Shown: positions 1 to 10,922, counted from the first letter of the stretch. The stretch: DNA of 64,000 bases from JANJWP01 sp964482035 (GCA_964482035.1 CAYZVC010000001.1:434001-498000); one strand, 5' to 3'. The notes: generated from the sequence alone by a model not told the origin. Numbers and translations: made by a program.

Positions 1-2
1 AC

Positions 3-113
3 ATCCTCCCGGAAGCCCACAGCAAGGAAAGTTCGTACCGCATGGTCGCCCTAACCGCCTCCTGAACCGCGTTCGCGTACTTCGCGGTAAATATGGCCGG
101 TCACGTCCATTAG
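3..113 (+). CDS. C-terminal end of an unrecognised protein (partial)
   Basis: Open frame that enters from the left edge and ends at TAG 111-113. It reads about 36 residues ending in SGTAFAYFAVNMAGHVH and contains one in-frame TGA read as Gly. The end looks like a hydrophobic, possibly membrane-spanning tail. It lies 17 bases before the rhodanese gene on the same strand, so the two may be cotranscribed. Too little is visible to name a family. Confidence 0.4.
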
Positions 114-130
114 CATTGATCCCAACGGAT

Positions 131-451
131 ATGAAAGAAATCACTTCGAAGGAGCTGAAGGAACGTCTCGCCGAATCTCCGGAATCTTTGGAACTCATTG
201 ACGTCCGCGAAGCGTGAGAGTTCGCGGAAATCCGTTTGAAGTTTTCGAAGAACCTGCCACTTTCGGGATTGTCCGCCGATTCTCCGGATATCGATTGGTC
301 GAAAGAGGTCGTATTCGTCTGCCGAAGCTGAGCGAGGAGCGGAAGGGTCGTTTCGGCGTTCGAAGAGCTTTGAAAGCCGTCCTCGAACTTGTCCTGAGGG
401 GTCGCCGCGCTTGCGGAATCGTGCCCGGAACTCTTGGAATCCGGTTCTTAG
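131..451 (+). CDS. Single-domain rhodanese-like sulfurtransferase
   Basis: 106 residues, the usual size of a one-domain rhodanese. It carries the N-terminal LIDVREAGEF motif and, near residue 64, the active-site loop CRSGARSG with the catalytic Cys (CxxGxRS). Four Gly codons are TGA, including one inside the catalytic loop, so with the standard code the gene looks like several fragments. Start is the ATG at 131, stop TAG. A strong terminator follows at once. The convergent neighbour is an Fe-S carrier gene, which fits a shared link to sulfur handling, but the true sulfur acceptor cannot be read from sequence. Confidence 0.85.
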
Positions 452-455
452 CGCT

Positions 456-491
456 AAAAAAGGTCTCCGTTTGCTTTCAGAGACCTTTTTT
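456..491. terminator. Bidirectional rho-independent terminator
   Basis: Perfect 11-12 bp stem (AAAAAAGGTCTC pairing with GAGACCTTTTT) with runs of A and T on both sides. It lies between two convergent genes, rhodanese and the IscA-like gene, and can serve both. Confidence 0.9.
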
Positions 492-498
492 ATCCGAA

Positions 499-906
499 CT
501 ATTTTTTGAACGCGTTCTTGAATTCCGCGAATTTCTTCAAGTCGATTTTCGGCATGGCGGAAACCTCGGCATGCTTGGATACCGGGTTCTTATCCGCATC
601 GAACGTGAAGCTCGAACCGCATCCGCAACGGCCATTTACGGCTCATGCGACGTAGAGCCAGATTTCCTTTCCGTTCTTTTCCATCCTAGTCAGTCTCGCG
701 TCTTGGAGCAGCGAGCGGTCCGCATCCTCGAAATGGACGGCAATTCCGCTAACTTCGAAGCATGGAAGGACCGAATCCGCGGATTCGGCAGGGGTTACCG
801 AAACCTTCGTTCCGGCACAACCGCCACGAACGAAACGCACTCGTACCGAGGAGATGCCGGCGGCGTTCCAAACGGAAAGGGTGGGGGAGTCGATTTTAAG
901 TGCCAT
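499..906 (-). CDS. A-type iron-sulfur carrier (IscA/SufA/ErpA family)
   Basis: 135 residues. The three cluster-binding cysteines of the HesB/IscA family are visible: Cys30 in GGCAGTK and the C-terminal pair in RCGCGSSF (about residues 94 and 96). The family usually has about 110 residues; the extra part here is a C-terminal tail rich in Lys and Phe (PKIDLKKFAEFKNAFKK). One TGA Gly codon (residue 88) precedes the CGCG motif, so a standard-code reading loses the ligands. Expected role: receives or delivers Fe-S clusters in the cytoplasm. Stop is TAG; start is the ATG at 904-906. Confidence 0.85.
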
Positions 907-1095
907 GTGCTTGGATTAAGAACGAGAGAATCTATACAATTTCTTTAAGAAATCAATACCCGAGTTTTTCCCACTAACAAGGGAAAACCGCATTACCGAG
1001 CGGGAAACGTGGGAAAAAATCAAGGAAAAAAATTAGGCTCTCGTGATTTTTTGGATAGTTTGGAAGTCCTTCATTACGAAAAGAGGTGCAACCAA

Positions 1096-1758
1096 ATGGA
1101 TAGTTGTCGATGTTGCCGATGGATCCGTTTTCTTAGTCTCGCTTTGATCGTTTCGCTCGTCTCTTTGCCGGCTTCGGCATACGACAGCGCGTACGACCAA
1201 CAAAGCAAAACGAAAAATCCCGTTGACCGCTTCGTTTCCTGGCTCGAGCCCAAACTCAGGTCGGTACTCGACGAATCCTCGGGAATCATCGCCGAACGTT
1301 TTCCTATCAAGCTCGCGATCGCGCAAGCGGGTCTCGAGACCGGATGGGGAACGCACAAGCCGGCGGTGAAACGGAACAATTTCTTCGGATTGTCGAGAAA
1401 CGGCAAACACATGCGTTTCGAGACGGCGGAGGATTCCATTCGCGTCTACGTCAAATCCCTTTCGGGCAACTCCGCGTACTCCGATTTGCGGGCAAAACTG
1501 AAAGTCACCGACCATCCAGAAGCGCTCGCCGAAAAGCTCGACCGATATGCGGAAGACGAATCCTATATCGACAAGCTCAAGTCGGCGCTGAAGTTGGTCA
1601 AGCTCTCACCGGAAACCAAACCGGATGAAGAGGTTCCGGCATACGCCCATAAGGCGTCCGCCAGCGAACCGGCAAACCTGCGTTACGAACCGCATTCCGC
1701 TTCGGACCCCATCGGGGAAAAACTGGAATTGCGGCTTGACCGCGGAATCGCCATATAA
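1096..1758 (+). CDS. Secreted glucosaminidase-type peptidoglycan hydrolase
   Basis: 220 residues. The ATG at 1096 is chosen because AGAGGTG stands just before it and because it starts a clear signal peptide (Cys/Arg-rich n-region, hydrophobic LSLALIVSLVSLPA core, cleavage near ASA). The mature part has the Bax/FlgJ-type glucosaminidase core: FPIKLAIAQAGLETGWGTH with the catalytic Glu, then NNFFGLS and a FETAEDSIRVYV segment. Members of this family cut the glycan strand of peptidoglycan outside the membrane. No TGA codon is used. Its own terminator follows. Confidence 0.85.
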   Translation: MDSCRCCRWIRFLSLALIVSLVSLPASAYDSAYDQQSKTKNPVDRFVSWLEPKLRSVLDESSGIIAERFPIKLAIAQAGLETGWGTHKPAVKRNNFFGLSRNGKHMRFETAEDSIRVYVKSLSGNSAYSDLRAKLKVTDHPEALAEKLDRYAEDESYIDKLKSALKLVKLSPETKPDEEVPAYAHKASASEPANLRYEPHSASDPIGEKLELRLDRGIAI

Positions 1759-1775
1759 GGCTCGCGCCTTACGGA

Positions 1776-1800
1776 ACCCCTGCTTCGGCAGGGGTTTTTT
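1776..1800 (+). terminator. Rho-independent terminator
   Basis: ACCCCTGC-TTCG-GCAGGGGT stem followed by six T, directly after the glucosaminidase gene. The last bases overlap the stop codon of the convergent minus-strand gene. Confidence 0.9.
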
Positions 1801-3376
1801 ACGCGCCCCTCCGAATGCTTTCGAGCATGTCCACGAGACCCGAATAGTCGGAACCGTCGGAAAGTTTCCTCATATTCTCGATATGGGAGCGGTATTTTTC
1901 GAAACGGGGACTCTTCGCCGCACGCTCCCCCAATCAGGAAAACACCATGGATTCGATTCTCGCGATCCTCCGGTCGACTACGGTGGAAAGTTTTTCGCTC
2001 GCGGCCGTTCATTCTACGAGGGAGTCCGTCTTGAACGAGTGTTCGAGTCAGAAACAGAAGAGCCAGAACGCTTGGGAACGTACGAGATAATCGAGATTCC
2101 TGAGGGCTTCGGACGAACGTTCGGAATTTCCGTCGGACTTTGCGGCTTCCATTTCCTTTTTCGCGTTTCGGAAGGTCGCACGGATAGAGGAGAACGGTCG
2201 GACGGGGAAGTCGTTGTCCGTGATTTCGTAGCCTTTTAAAGCTTGAATGGCGGATGAAAGTTTCGCCTGCGGATTTTCGGAAGGGTTTTCGAGTAGCGGG
2301 GCCAACTTTCGGTACAGCGCCTTCCACGATGAGTTTTCCGTTTCGACGGACGCTTCTATCGATTTCGCTTGGGATTCCATGGCGAGACGCTTTCCCATGC
2401 GTTCGAGAAAACCTTTCTGCACGTCGGACAACGCGCCCTTGATGCGGAGACGGTCTTGCGAGCGGTTGCGGAGTTCTACCGACAAGAGCCGGTCGAGATA
2501 CGCCCGCTGTTCGAAAAAGGTTTTCCTCGAAGAAAGGGCGTTTTTAATGGCGTCCACGCTTTCCGCGTCTCCTGGGCTGGCATCGTACTGCACGATGAGC
2601 GCCGACAGCGCTACGGCCGATTGCTTGAGCGAAATTTCGCGTTCCGCGAGGAAATTCTCGGCATAATACCGGCTCCTCAGATACGCGAACGCGTCGCCGT
2701 AGGTTTTGACGGCGGTATTGAGGGAATTTTTCCGTTTCGATTCTCTTGTAGACGAGTCCTGAAAGGCCACGATCCTTCCGTCTGGGGCATCATCGGTTCA
2801 TTGGAGCGCGAAGGCTCGAGATCTTCACGCGGAAGTTTTCGCAATGGGGACGGCTTTTGCGAACATCGCTTTCAATTGCGGTATCGCGGCGATTTTTGCT
2901 TTTACGGTTTTTTCGTACTCGACGGCTCAGGACCGTTTGGATTCCGGTATTCCGAAACCGAGTTCGTTCAAGAAATCGGTCGGAAGCATTTCCGGATGGA
3001 TGACGGAGTCCAATATCGCTTGGGATTCCCAAGATTCGGGCGTAGGGCCGTCAGGAAGGGCACGGTAGTCCTGCGGAAGCGAAAACGCCTTCTGTACGTT
3101 GTAGAACCGGTTGGCGACCTTTCTCGATATCCGGTCTTTCAGTACCCCGTCAGAAACGTGGGGGAGTTTCGAAAGTCTCGGGTTCGCGTCCGCAGCCCCC
3201 CTTTGCGCTTCGAGGCACTCCGAAATTTCAGCCGCCCCAATCTGGAGCAGAAGGAGTTCGTCGACGAGTTTCTTCCGACGTTTCCGTTCGGAAGAAGAAA
3301 GGGTTCATTCATCGGGAATCCCTTCGAGCGCCTCTCGTACGCCTTCGAGTCTGTCGGAAACGGTTTTCGGATTCAT
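1799..3376 (-). CDS. Helical/coiled-coil protein of unknown function
   Basis: 525 residues from ATG 3374-3376 to TAA 1799-1801, with about seven in-frame TGA Gly codons. I do not recognise the family. The sequence is mostly charged, Ala/Leu/Lys/Glu-rich helix with no signal peptide and no clear membrane segment, so it is probably cytoplasmic. The N-terminus begins MNPKTVSDRLEGVREAL. It is divergently placed from rarA, with 122 bases between the two starts. Several small standard-code frames lie inside it; they are pieces of this one gene. Confidence 0.7.
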
Positions 3377-3498
3377 GCGCGAAAAGTAACGTGGGATTAA
3401 TACCCATTAGCACCGCTTTGTCAATCAATCGGGCCATGTGGAAATGGCGGTTTCCGAAGCTTCCGATATACTCTACCGGTCAATTACCGAACTTCCGT

Positions 3499-4710
3499 AT
3501 GGCGAAAGAAATCGAACCGCTTTCCTCTCTGCTCCGGCCGAGGAATTTCGACGAATTCGCCGGACAGAAACACCTTATAGGAGAAGGGGCGCCAATCCGG
3601 AAGATTCTCGAATCCTGAAGGCTCGTTTCCATGGTGTTCTGGGGTCCGCCGGGAACGGGGAAAACCAGTCTCGCGTACCTCATTTCCAAAACCGTCGACG
3701 CCGATTTCTTCCATCTCTCGGGAGTCGTAAGCAAAAAAGAAGATCTCACGCAGATTATCACGAAAGCGAGGAAGAATTTTCTCGAAGGCCGTAGAACCGT
3801 GCTCTTTTTGGACGAAATCCACCGCTGGAACAAAGCGCAGCAGGATTCGCTCCTTCCGTACGTGGAGAAGGGGATCGTCACCCTCGTGGGCGCGACTACG
3901 GAAAACCCGAGCTTCACCATCGTGAGGGCCTTGCTTTCTCGTGCGAAGGTGTTCGTATTCGAACCCATCACCACTGAAGACGTCTCCGCAAACCTCAAGG
4001 CTTCGAGGGAACGCATAGCCGAAGTCTTTCCGAACGTCGCCGTCAGTGACGCCGCGATAGACTTCCTCGCCGGTAAAACGGACGGCGACCTCCGATTCGC
4101 GCTCTCGGTACTCGAACAGGCGCTCGTCATCAAGGGTTCCGGGGAACTTACGGCGGAAGACGTCCTGGAGAGCGGAGGGAAAGTGCTGGCCTACGACCGC
4201 AACGGCGAAAACCACTACGACAACATCTCCGCGATGCATAAATCACTCCGAGATTCCGATGGTGACGCGGCGATCTACTATATCGGCAGAATGCTCGCTG
4301 GAGGCGAAGATCCGCGCTACGTCGCACGTAGGATGCTCAATTTCGCCGCAGAGGACGTCGGCCTATCCGATCCTCAGGCACTCCTCTACGCGAACATGGT
4401 TTACGACGTCTGCGAGAAGGTATGAATGCCCGAAGCCGAACTCCAGCTCTGCTGGCTCGCGTACTACCTCGCGCGGGCCCCGAAAGACAACCGCGTTTAC
4501 GTCGCCATGCAGAAGATGCGGCAGGACGTACGGGATTTTTGAAACCTTCCCGTTCCCATGCACATCCGTAACGCTCCCACCGGCCTCATGCGTGAACTCG
4601 GGTACGGCGCCGGATACGAATACGCCCACGACCTTCCCGATAAAAAATCCTCCCAAGAGCATTTTCCGAAGGAGCTCGAAGGGAGGAAGTACTTCCCGGA
4701 CTCCGCTTAG
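3499..4710 (+). CDS. rarA: AAA+ ATPase RarA/MgsA (replication-associated recombination protein A)
   Basis: 403 residues, full length for RarA. N-terminal MAKEIEPLSSLLRPRNFDEFAGQKHL is followed by Walker A WGPPGTGKT (about residues 48-56), Walker B FLDEIH (about 103-108), sensor 1 GATTENPSF and the C-terminal VPMHIRNAPTGLMRELGYG block typical of the family. Three Gly codons are TGA: ILESG before the P-loop, CEKVG before MPEAEL, and RDFG before NLPVP. Comparison with well-known RarA proteins shows Gly at these places, which fixes the genetic code. It acts at stalled replication forks. The stop TAG lies inside the loop of its terminator. Confidence 0.95.
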
Positions 4711-4721
4711 GAGTCCTTTTT
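4698..4721 (+). terminator. Terminator that contains the rarA stop codon
   Basis: GGACTCC / GGAGTCC stem followed by TTTTT. The TAG of rarA (4708-4710) lies in the loop and at the start of the 3' arm. The stop codon of the convergent pilin gene overlaps the T-run. Confidence 0.8.
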
Positions 4722-6198
4722 ATTTGATCATCATATATCCGCTTCCCGCGCCTCAGCAGGTACTGTATTTACCCGAACCCATGTGTACGCCCCAGGTGCC
4801 GATGGCTGTCGCGTCATAGGTATCGTTCGCCCCGTATCAGGACGATCTTTGTCACGATGCCTTGTACGTAACGTTGGTTCACTCGGCATACCATCCGGGG
4901 TAGTAGTTTCCAGTACTGAACGAAGTAGCGGGAGCATCCGACGAAACGATGCCGACGAGCACGTTGGGAAACAGTACCGATCCGCAACTCGCGTTCGAAG
5001 GAGACGAAAACGCTCCGACTTTGAGGTATCGGAAGGGGATGCCTTTGGAGTTTCGCCACTGTATTCCGCAACCTCCGTGAACGCCGCTGACTCCTCCTCC
5101 GTTTTCCGCGGAGACCTGCCATAGGCCCGCAGCGCTCACGGTTCCGTATCCGCTCGTGCAGTTGGTCCAAGTGGTATAGTCGGTGAATTTCGAGTCGAGC
5201 ACGATCCACCCGCCGCCGTCCGTCAGCATGTCGCAAGCGACCTGGAACGCCGCGTTTCCGCCTGCCCCGTCCGTATCGATGGTATAGTTTCCCGATGGGC
5301 TTCCGGGTACGGCCGCAAGGATTGCCGCACAGCTCGAATAGTACGTTTTGGACGCGCCGCACGAAACGGTTCATCCGCCGTTCGCGCCTTGGCAATTCCA
5401 ATTGAAAGTGCCGTCAACGGCACTAAGGTCGGTACCGCTCGCCGTGCCTGCTTGGCAAAGGCCGGCGGAAGGGTACGAAAGCGCGCCAACGCCGTTGGCG
5501 CTTCCGCACGTCCCGTTAGAAGGCAACGTGGAGGAATCGAGGTTTCCACCGTCGACGAGCGCCCCCGTAGTAGTCGAAGTCGGCAATCTGATGAGACCTG
5601 CGACCGATCCGGAAGCATCGGTTGGATAATTTCCGGATATTACGACTTTCCCCATTGCCGGAACGACTCAGGCGACTTGGAAATACGAGACGGTACGGCG
5701 TTTCCCTCCGGCGTTCGGCGAAAGCAGGTCGACCGCTCAAACCGTGAGAAGCTTCGAGTCGTAGGCTTCGGCCGTAGGAAAGCGCGGGACGGCTTTCGAA
5801 GTTTTGAATTTGTCAGCGTTGATTTTCAGTTTCGCGTAATCGGGATTTCAAGCGGAATAATTGGTATTCGCATCGTTCCAATTCCCACCGGTGAGGGCGT
5901 TCGACAGCCCGTCGACGTAGACGAAAGCTCCCGAGAGGGAGGCTCAGGTATCGTGGATGACGTAGAATCTCGCGGAGTTGCCGGTAATGGCTGATTCCGA
6001 AGATATGGCAGTTTGGACGGACCTCACGTTCGCGCGGACGGCGGAGTCTTTCGCGTCTTGGGAATATCCGGAAAGCGCGAGAAAACCGATCGTCGCCAGA
6101 ATCGCGAGGATGGTAATGACGACGATGAGTTCGACGAGAGTAAAACCGGACAATCGCAAACCTTTCGACGGGCGTTTCGCCGTATTTTTGGCCGACAT
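4720..6198 (-). CDS. Pseudopilin-like adhesin with C-terminal fibrinogen-type domain
   Basis: 492 residues. A short basic leader ends in G before FTLVELIVVITILAILAT, the type IV pilin/pseudopilin prepilin site and membrane helix, with Glu at position +5. After a shared pilin segment (GYSQDAKDSAVRANVRS) come spacer regions and then a fibrinogen-type block: IDTDGAGG, CDMLTDGGGW and a Cys-paired C-terminal half. About nine Gly codons are TGA. The ATG at 6198 is preferred to an upstream frame start because a TTTTGA-17-TATAAT promoter lies between the two. It is probably exported and processed by a prepilin peptidase, and displayed on the surface to bind a ligand. Confidence 0.85.
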
Positions 6199-6225
6199 TC
6201 TGATTCTGATTAAATTTACGTAAAA

Positions 6226-6254
6226 ATTATACCGTAAATCTTTCAGTCTCAAAA
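6226..6254 (-). promoter_or_regulatory. Promoter of the first pilin-adhesin gene
   Basis: Minus strand: TTTTGA, 17-base spacer, perfect TATAAT. The expected transcription start is about 20 bases before the ATG at 6198, so the leader is very short and no Shine-Dalgarno is evident. Confidence 0.6.
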
Positions 6255-6335
6255 GCTATTTGGCTCTGGGTTCCGGGGCGGTTGTTCTTCGCCATAACGC
6301 GAAGGGGAATGCCAACTGAAAAATTCGAAAAAACC

Positions 6336-7727
6336 CTATTTTACGAAAAACCGCACGTATTTGGTTCAGGAATTTCAAGCGAACCACGTACCGTCGCCGG
6401 ATCAGAACGCATTGTTCTGGGGATCGCACGTAAAACCGATGCGGGTGGTACAGAAGTATCCGCCACAAGAACCGACGGAAGCGAACGCCGTCGTTCAGAA
6501 ATTCGGGAAATGCACCGAACTAACGTGGTTGGTCCACGTGGAGTCCGAATCCGAGGAATTGTACCCGATCATGTCGGGCACCCAAGTGAGGTTGTTGGTG
6601 GGGACGGAAGAAAAGGTCGCCGTAAGGGTCGAGAACGAAGCGCCCCACGACCAGCTTCCCATATAAACCACGCGCCCCTTCGTTCCCTGGGCGCTCGTCC
6701 CGCATTCGTACATGAGTTTGGTTCCGTTTTGTCCATAGAGCGGTTTTACGTAATTGTCGCCGTATTGCGTGGAAGTCGTGAAATTCGCGGAAGAGATGAG
6801 GTTTCCGTCAATAGTGGTCCCTACGAGGGTCCATCCGCCGCCGTCGGTCGACATGTCGCAGTACGCTTTGAATTCGGCAGCTCCGCCTACGCCATCGGAG
6901 TCGATCCAGTACGTTCCGCTGCCAGTCGAACCGGAATACTGGTATCCCGAATCCGGATTGAGGTACTTGTTGCAGTTCTGCGCGTATTTCCCATCGGACC
7001 ATTTACGTCCGGACGCGTCGTCACCGGTAACGGTTCCGCCAGTCGTTACCTGCGCAGGTGGCGCGCTTACGGTGCCGGCGACCGATCCGTCGACCATCGA
7101 TCAGGTATTTCAGAGATTCGGGTCGCGAACGAGTCCGGATACCGCGCCCGAAGCGGATTCCGCAGCGGAAGGGGAGGGGAAGTTCCCGGTCACGACGGCC
7201 TTTTTCGTATTCGGGTCCACTCAGGCGACCTGGAGGTACGAACCCATCCTCGTACGTCCGTTCGCGGAAGACGTCGTGCTCCAGTCGACCGCGCCGACGG
7301 AAAGGAACTTCGAATCGTACGCGGCAAGCGCCCGCGCGATACGATCGAATGATGATATCCTGAATTTTTCAGGATTCATTTTCAGTTTCGCGTAATTCGG
7401 ATTTCCGGCAGTGTAGTTCGAATCCGATGGAGGCGACCCGACGTCGCCGCCGGTAAGCGCGAGTTTCGTTCCGTCCACGTACACGAATGCGCCGGAAAGG
7501 GCCGCGCCCGTGTCGTGCGTTACGTAGAAACGGGGAGAATTTCACGTAATCGCCGATTCCGACGAGATCGCCGTCTGCAGCGACCTCACGTTCGCCTTGA
7601 TGGCGGAGTCCTTGGCATCTTGGGAATATCCCGAAAGCGCGAGGAAACCGATGGTCGCGAGAATGGCGAGGATGGTGATGACGACGATGAGTTCGACGAG
7701 GGTGAACGCCTTTGAACGATTTTTCAC
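6336..7727 (-). CDS. Pseudopilin-like adhesin with fibrinogen-type domain (second copy)
   Basis: 463 residues. The N-terminus MKNRSKAFTLVELIVV is a minimal prepilin leader and is almost identical to its neighbour through the membrane helix and the QDAKDSAIKANVRSLQTAIS segment. The fibrinogen-type part shows YWIDSDGVGG, YCDMSTDGGGW and a Cys-rich end. A DDASGRKWSDGKYA stretch also occurs in similar form in the pilin at 24.5 kb. Several Gly codons are TGA. Start is GTG at 7725-7727, with AGGTAG seven bases upstream. The N-terminus is conserved and the C-terminus differs, as expected of related surface binders with different ligands. Confidence 0.85.
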
Positions 7728-7760
7728 GTTGGCTACCTAAGTGTTAAATTGCCGTCACAC

Positions 7761-7788
7761 ATTCTACCCCGTATTTTCCCAGGAGCAA
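7761..7788 (-). promoter_or_regulatory. Promoter of the second pilin-adhesin gene
   Basis: Minus strand: TTGCTC, 16-base spacer, TAGAAT, about 34 bases before the GTG start at 7727. Confidence 0.5.
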
Positions 7789-7877
7789 TGCGAATGCGAA
7801 TCGCCAAGACGAGTCGCATTTATTGACGCAAAATGAAATAAAACGTAAAATACGAAAGACCGCAACTTCCAGAAACC

Positions 7878-10106
7878 ATGTCCGATACGAATTCCGCAAC
7901 GTTCAGTTACGTACCGCCCACGGCGCCCGAAAAGGTGACCGGAGCCGTTTCGACGCATCCGATGACCATGGCGGAAAGCGCCACGGAAAGAATCAAGGCC
8001 CAAGCGGGCTATATCATCGCGCAGGGCGGGGGAGTGTTCTGAAACATGGCAGATTTGGACGAAGGGGAAATCCTCCTTCCGAGTTTCGTATCCAAGAAGA
8101 CCGACGGCTATTACCTCGACCTCTCGGTTCTCGAAAAAAACCCGAGGGCGTTTTATGAATTCGCAGACCGTACGTTCTCCTCAGGGGCATACCTTTTCAA
8201 ACTCGACTATCCGGCATTCAGCAAGATCGTTCACGAACCCGACAAGGCCCTTGAAATCAAGAAGGAGCTCGAGTCGAAGGGCGCGTCTCCGGAACTCCGT
8301 TTCGCCACCGACATCATCCGCATTTCCGAAGAGCGCCGACCGCTTTACCGCGCGGTCAAAGTATCTCCGACTTTCTCCGACGCCAAATACCTTTTCGAAC
8401 CGCTGTACGTCGACCGCCCCGTCACTAAAGTCGATCCGAGCGGACTGGAGGTCACCACGGTGGAGCAAGTGAAGGCCAAGCTCGACTTCGACGAATTCGT
8501 CGCGCACCTCTGGAATCGGGGCGTACGTTTCGGACTCCTCGAAGCCGAAATACGCGCCCTCGTAGACTCGGATCCGCCGAAAATCGGATGGGAAACGGTC
8601 GCGCGCCAAGTCGACGCGACGCAGGGCTCCGACGCTACGACTAAGGAACTCAGCGAGCGTCTCCACCAGGACAAGGCCCCGCAGATTCTCGAATGAGGAA
8701 AAATCGACCTCAGGCACTGGAAGAACCGGTTTCCGCAAGTGAACGAAGGCGAGAGGCTTCTGGAAAAGATTCCGAGAAAACTCGGTACGGCGGGAATGAA
8801 CGTCGGAGGGTTTCCCGTAGAACCGAACATCCCCAAAGATTTCAATCTCTCCGCGATCGCCGGAACCTGAACGAAGATCGAAGAATCCGAGTGAAGGACG
8901 TTCCTCGTTTCGTCGATGAACGGGTTCATCGACATCGACGTGAAAACGAGCACGATTTCCGTTTCTGAGAAAATCATCCACCGCGAAGGCGCGAACATGC
9001 GCCAAACCGGAAGCCTCGACCTCGAAGGCGAACATTTCGAAGAACATGGGGAAGTGGACAACGGCATCGAAATCACCGGACACTCGATGCATTTCAAAAG
9101 CTACGTCGCTGGCACGATATATTCCAACTCCTGAACGGTCGTCACCGAAGGCAACGTCAGCGGTGCCATCTATTCGAAGGGCGAAGCGGTCCATCTCAAA
9201 GGCAAGGCGATACAGAACGGGCGGGTAGAATGCCGGAACGGCGAAGTCACCGCGAACCTCGCCATCAACTCGGTCATCATCGCGAAAAAGGTCCACGTAA
9301 AACACGCGAGGAACTGCATCATCATCGCCGACGAAATCATCGTCGACCAATCCGAGGGCTCGGCGCTCGCCGCGAGCAGGACGGTCCACGTGAAAGTGTC
9401 GGACGTCGACAGTAAGGACGAGGCCACCGTGATAACCATGGAGCTCCCCGATCTCAAGGAGCTTTCCGCCCCGCTGGGCGAAGTGAAGGAAGCTCTGAAA
9501 AAGAAGGAAGAAGACCTTTCCAAGGCCCATCTCGCGCGACAAACGATCCAAAAGGAAGTTTCCGCGGTTTCGTCCGAAGAACTCGTGAAGAAGTACTTCG
9601 AACAGGCGAAAAAAGTGAAGGATTACCAGGAAGCCGGAAACGTCCTCACTCCGGAGCAGTCATCCGCGTTCGAAAGAATGAGGGCCGCGGTGAGACCGAG
9701 ACTTCTCGTAATCCAGGAGAAGCGCAAGAAAATCGTCGAACTCGACGCCGTTATTTCCGCGCTCGACGCCCAAATGGCGCCACTCGTCATGCTGAAACAG
9801 GAACACGAACAAAGCCTCCTCAAAAGCGTGGAAGGCATATCCGCGACGGTAGAGAACGTATTTTGAGAGACCATCCTCAGAACCAGGCTTCCCAAGAAGC
9901 CGACCGTAGCGGAAGGGAACGGACTCAGGCCGAAGGAGAAGGAAACGGATCCTTCCAAGTTGGTCGCGAAGAAACTCGCCGACTACGAAAACGATACCGA
10001 AATGCGCAGGGAAGCCTACGACCGCTGATCCGGAACGGAACGCAAGATGGACGTGAAATCATGACAGATTTCTTGGACCTATCTGAAAAACTCGGCAAGC
10101 GCTTAG
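7878..10106 (+). CDS. FapA/DUF342-like polymer-forming protein
   Basis: 742 residues with about seven TGA Gly codons. The central part (about residues 350-520) has the short repeated beta strands of the DUF342/FapA right-handed helix: DIDVKTSTISVSEKII, GSLDLEGEHFE, GNVSGAIYSKGEAVHLKG, NSVIIAKKVHVK. A charged coiled coil follows (KEALKKKEEDLSKA, QEKRKKIVELDAVI). The N-terminal third is a separate alpha/beta region. FapA was named in flagellated bacteria but DUF342 is widespread; no flagellar gene is visible here, so the role is open. Start is ATG 7878; the true end is TAG 10104-10106, beyond two TGA codons. Confidence 0.7.
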
Positions 10107-10209
10107 ATAATCGCTTTCTAAAATAAAGTTGCTAATTTAAGAGAATCGTATAATTTCGCTCGTCCTCCGGTCTCCGGAACGGGCGATTTTATTTTTCGAA
10201 ATACCTCCC

Positions 10210-10818
10210 ATGAAAGTACTCCATATCGTAGCTTCCCCGCGGGGCGGACGCTCCGTCAGCCGCAAACTCGGCGAATTCGCGGCATCCATGGCCGGCACCG
10301 AAATCGTCACCGTAGACGTCGCCGCCGAGAAGGTGCCGTTCCATACCGAAAGCTCCGTAGCGTTCAATTACGGGTACGGCGAATACGGTGCCCTCGACGC
10401 AGATTCGAAGGCGGCCATCGACGCGCAGAAGAAATACGTCGAACAGATCCGCTCGGCGGACGTGCTCGTCATTTCCGCTCCCATGTGGAACTTCGGCGTT
10501 CCTGCGGCCCTCAAGGCGTGGATCGACCTCGTCCTCAAGGTGAACGACACCTTCTCGATGGACGCCGCCGGCTACCACGGCCACGTATCCAACATCAAGA
10601 AGGCGGTCATCGTCACCACCGCCGGCGGCGGATCGTACGCCGAAGGCCCGATGAAGTCTTACGACTTTTTCACTGGCCACGTACAGACCGCCATGGGCTT
10701 CATCGGTATCACCGATTCCAAGCTCTTCCGCGTGGAAAGCGTGAATGCCAATCCGGACGGACTCGCCGACCAAGTCATCGCCACCGAAAAGGCTATCGAG
10801 GAATACCTTTCGGCCTAG
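10210..10818 (+). CDS. azoR: FMN-dependent NADH-azoreductase (AzoR family)
   Basis: 202 residues, normal length. Flavodoxin-like fold with SPRGGRSVSRKL at the phosphate-binding N-terminus, PMWNFGVPAALKAWID (the family signature around the flavin) and TAGGGSY later. It reduces quinones or azo compounds with NADH and FMN in the cytoplasm. No TGA codons. A possible -10 TATAAT stands at 10149-10154 but the -35 is weak (AAGTTG). A terminator follows. Confidence 0.9.
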   Translation: MKVLHIVASPRGGRSVSRKLGEFAASMAGTEIVTVDVAAEKVPFHTESSVAFNYGYGEYGALDADSKAAIDAQKKYVEQIRSADVLVISAPMWNFGVPAALKAWIDLVLKVNDTFSMDAAGYHGHVSNIKKAVIVTTAGGGSYAEGPMKSYDFFTGHVQTAMGFIGITDSKLFRVESVNANPDGLADQVIATEKAIEEYLSA

Positions 10819-10892
10819 CTGTTTCCCGGCTTTCCGTTCAGTTTCCGTCGAAACGTTCGCCAAAGCCGAAATTTCACTCGTAATGAACGAAG

Positions 10893-10922
10893 AAAACGTC
10901 CCGAAAACCGGGGCGTTTTTTC
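10893..10922 (+). terminator. Rho-independent terminator after azoR
   Basis: AAAACGTCCCG-AAAAC-CGGGGCGTTTTTT hairpin with one G-T pair, ending in a T-run. Confidence 0.7.

Noticed and set aside
2369..3400. 343-codon plus-strand frame
   Set aside because: Shadow of the minus-strand helical gene 1799-3376, which reads through cleanly with TGA = Gly.
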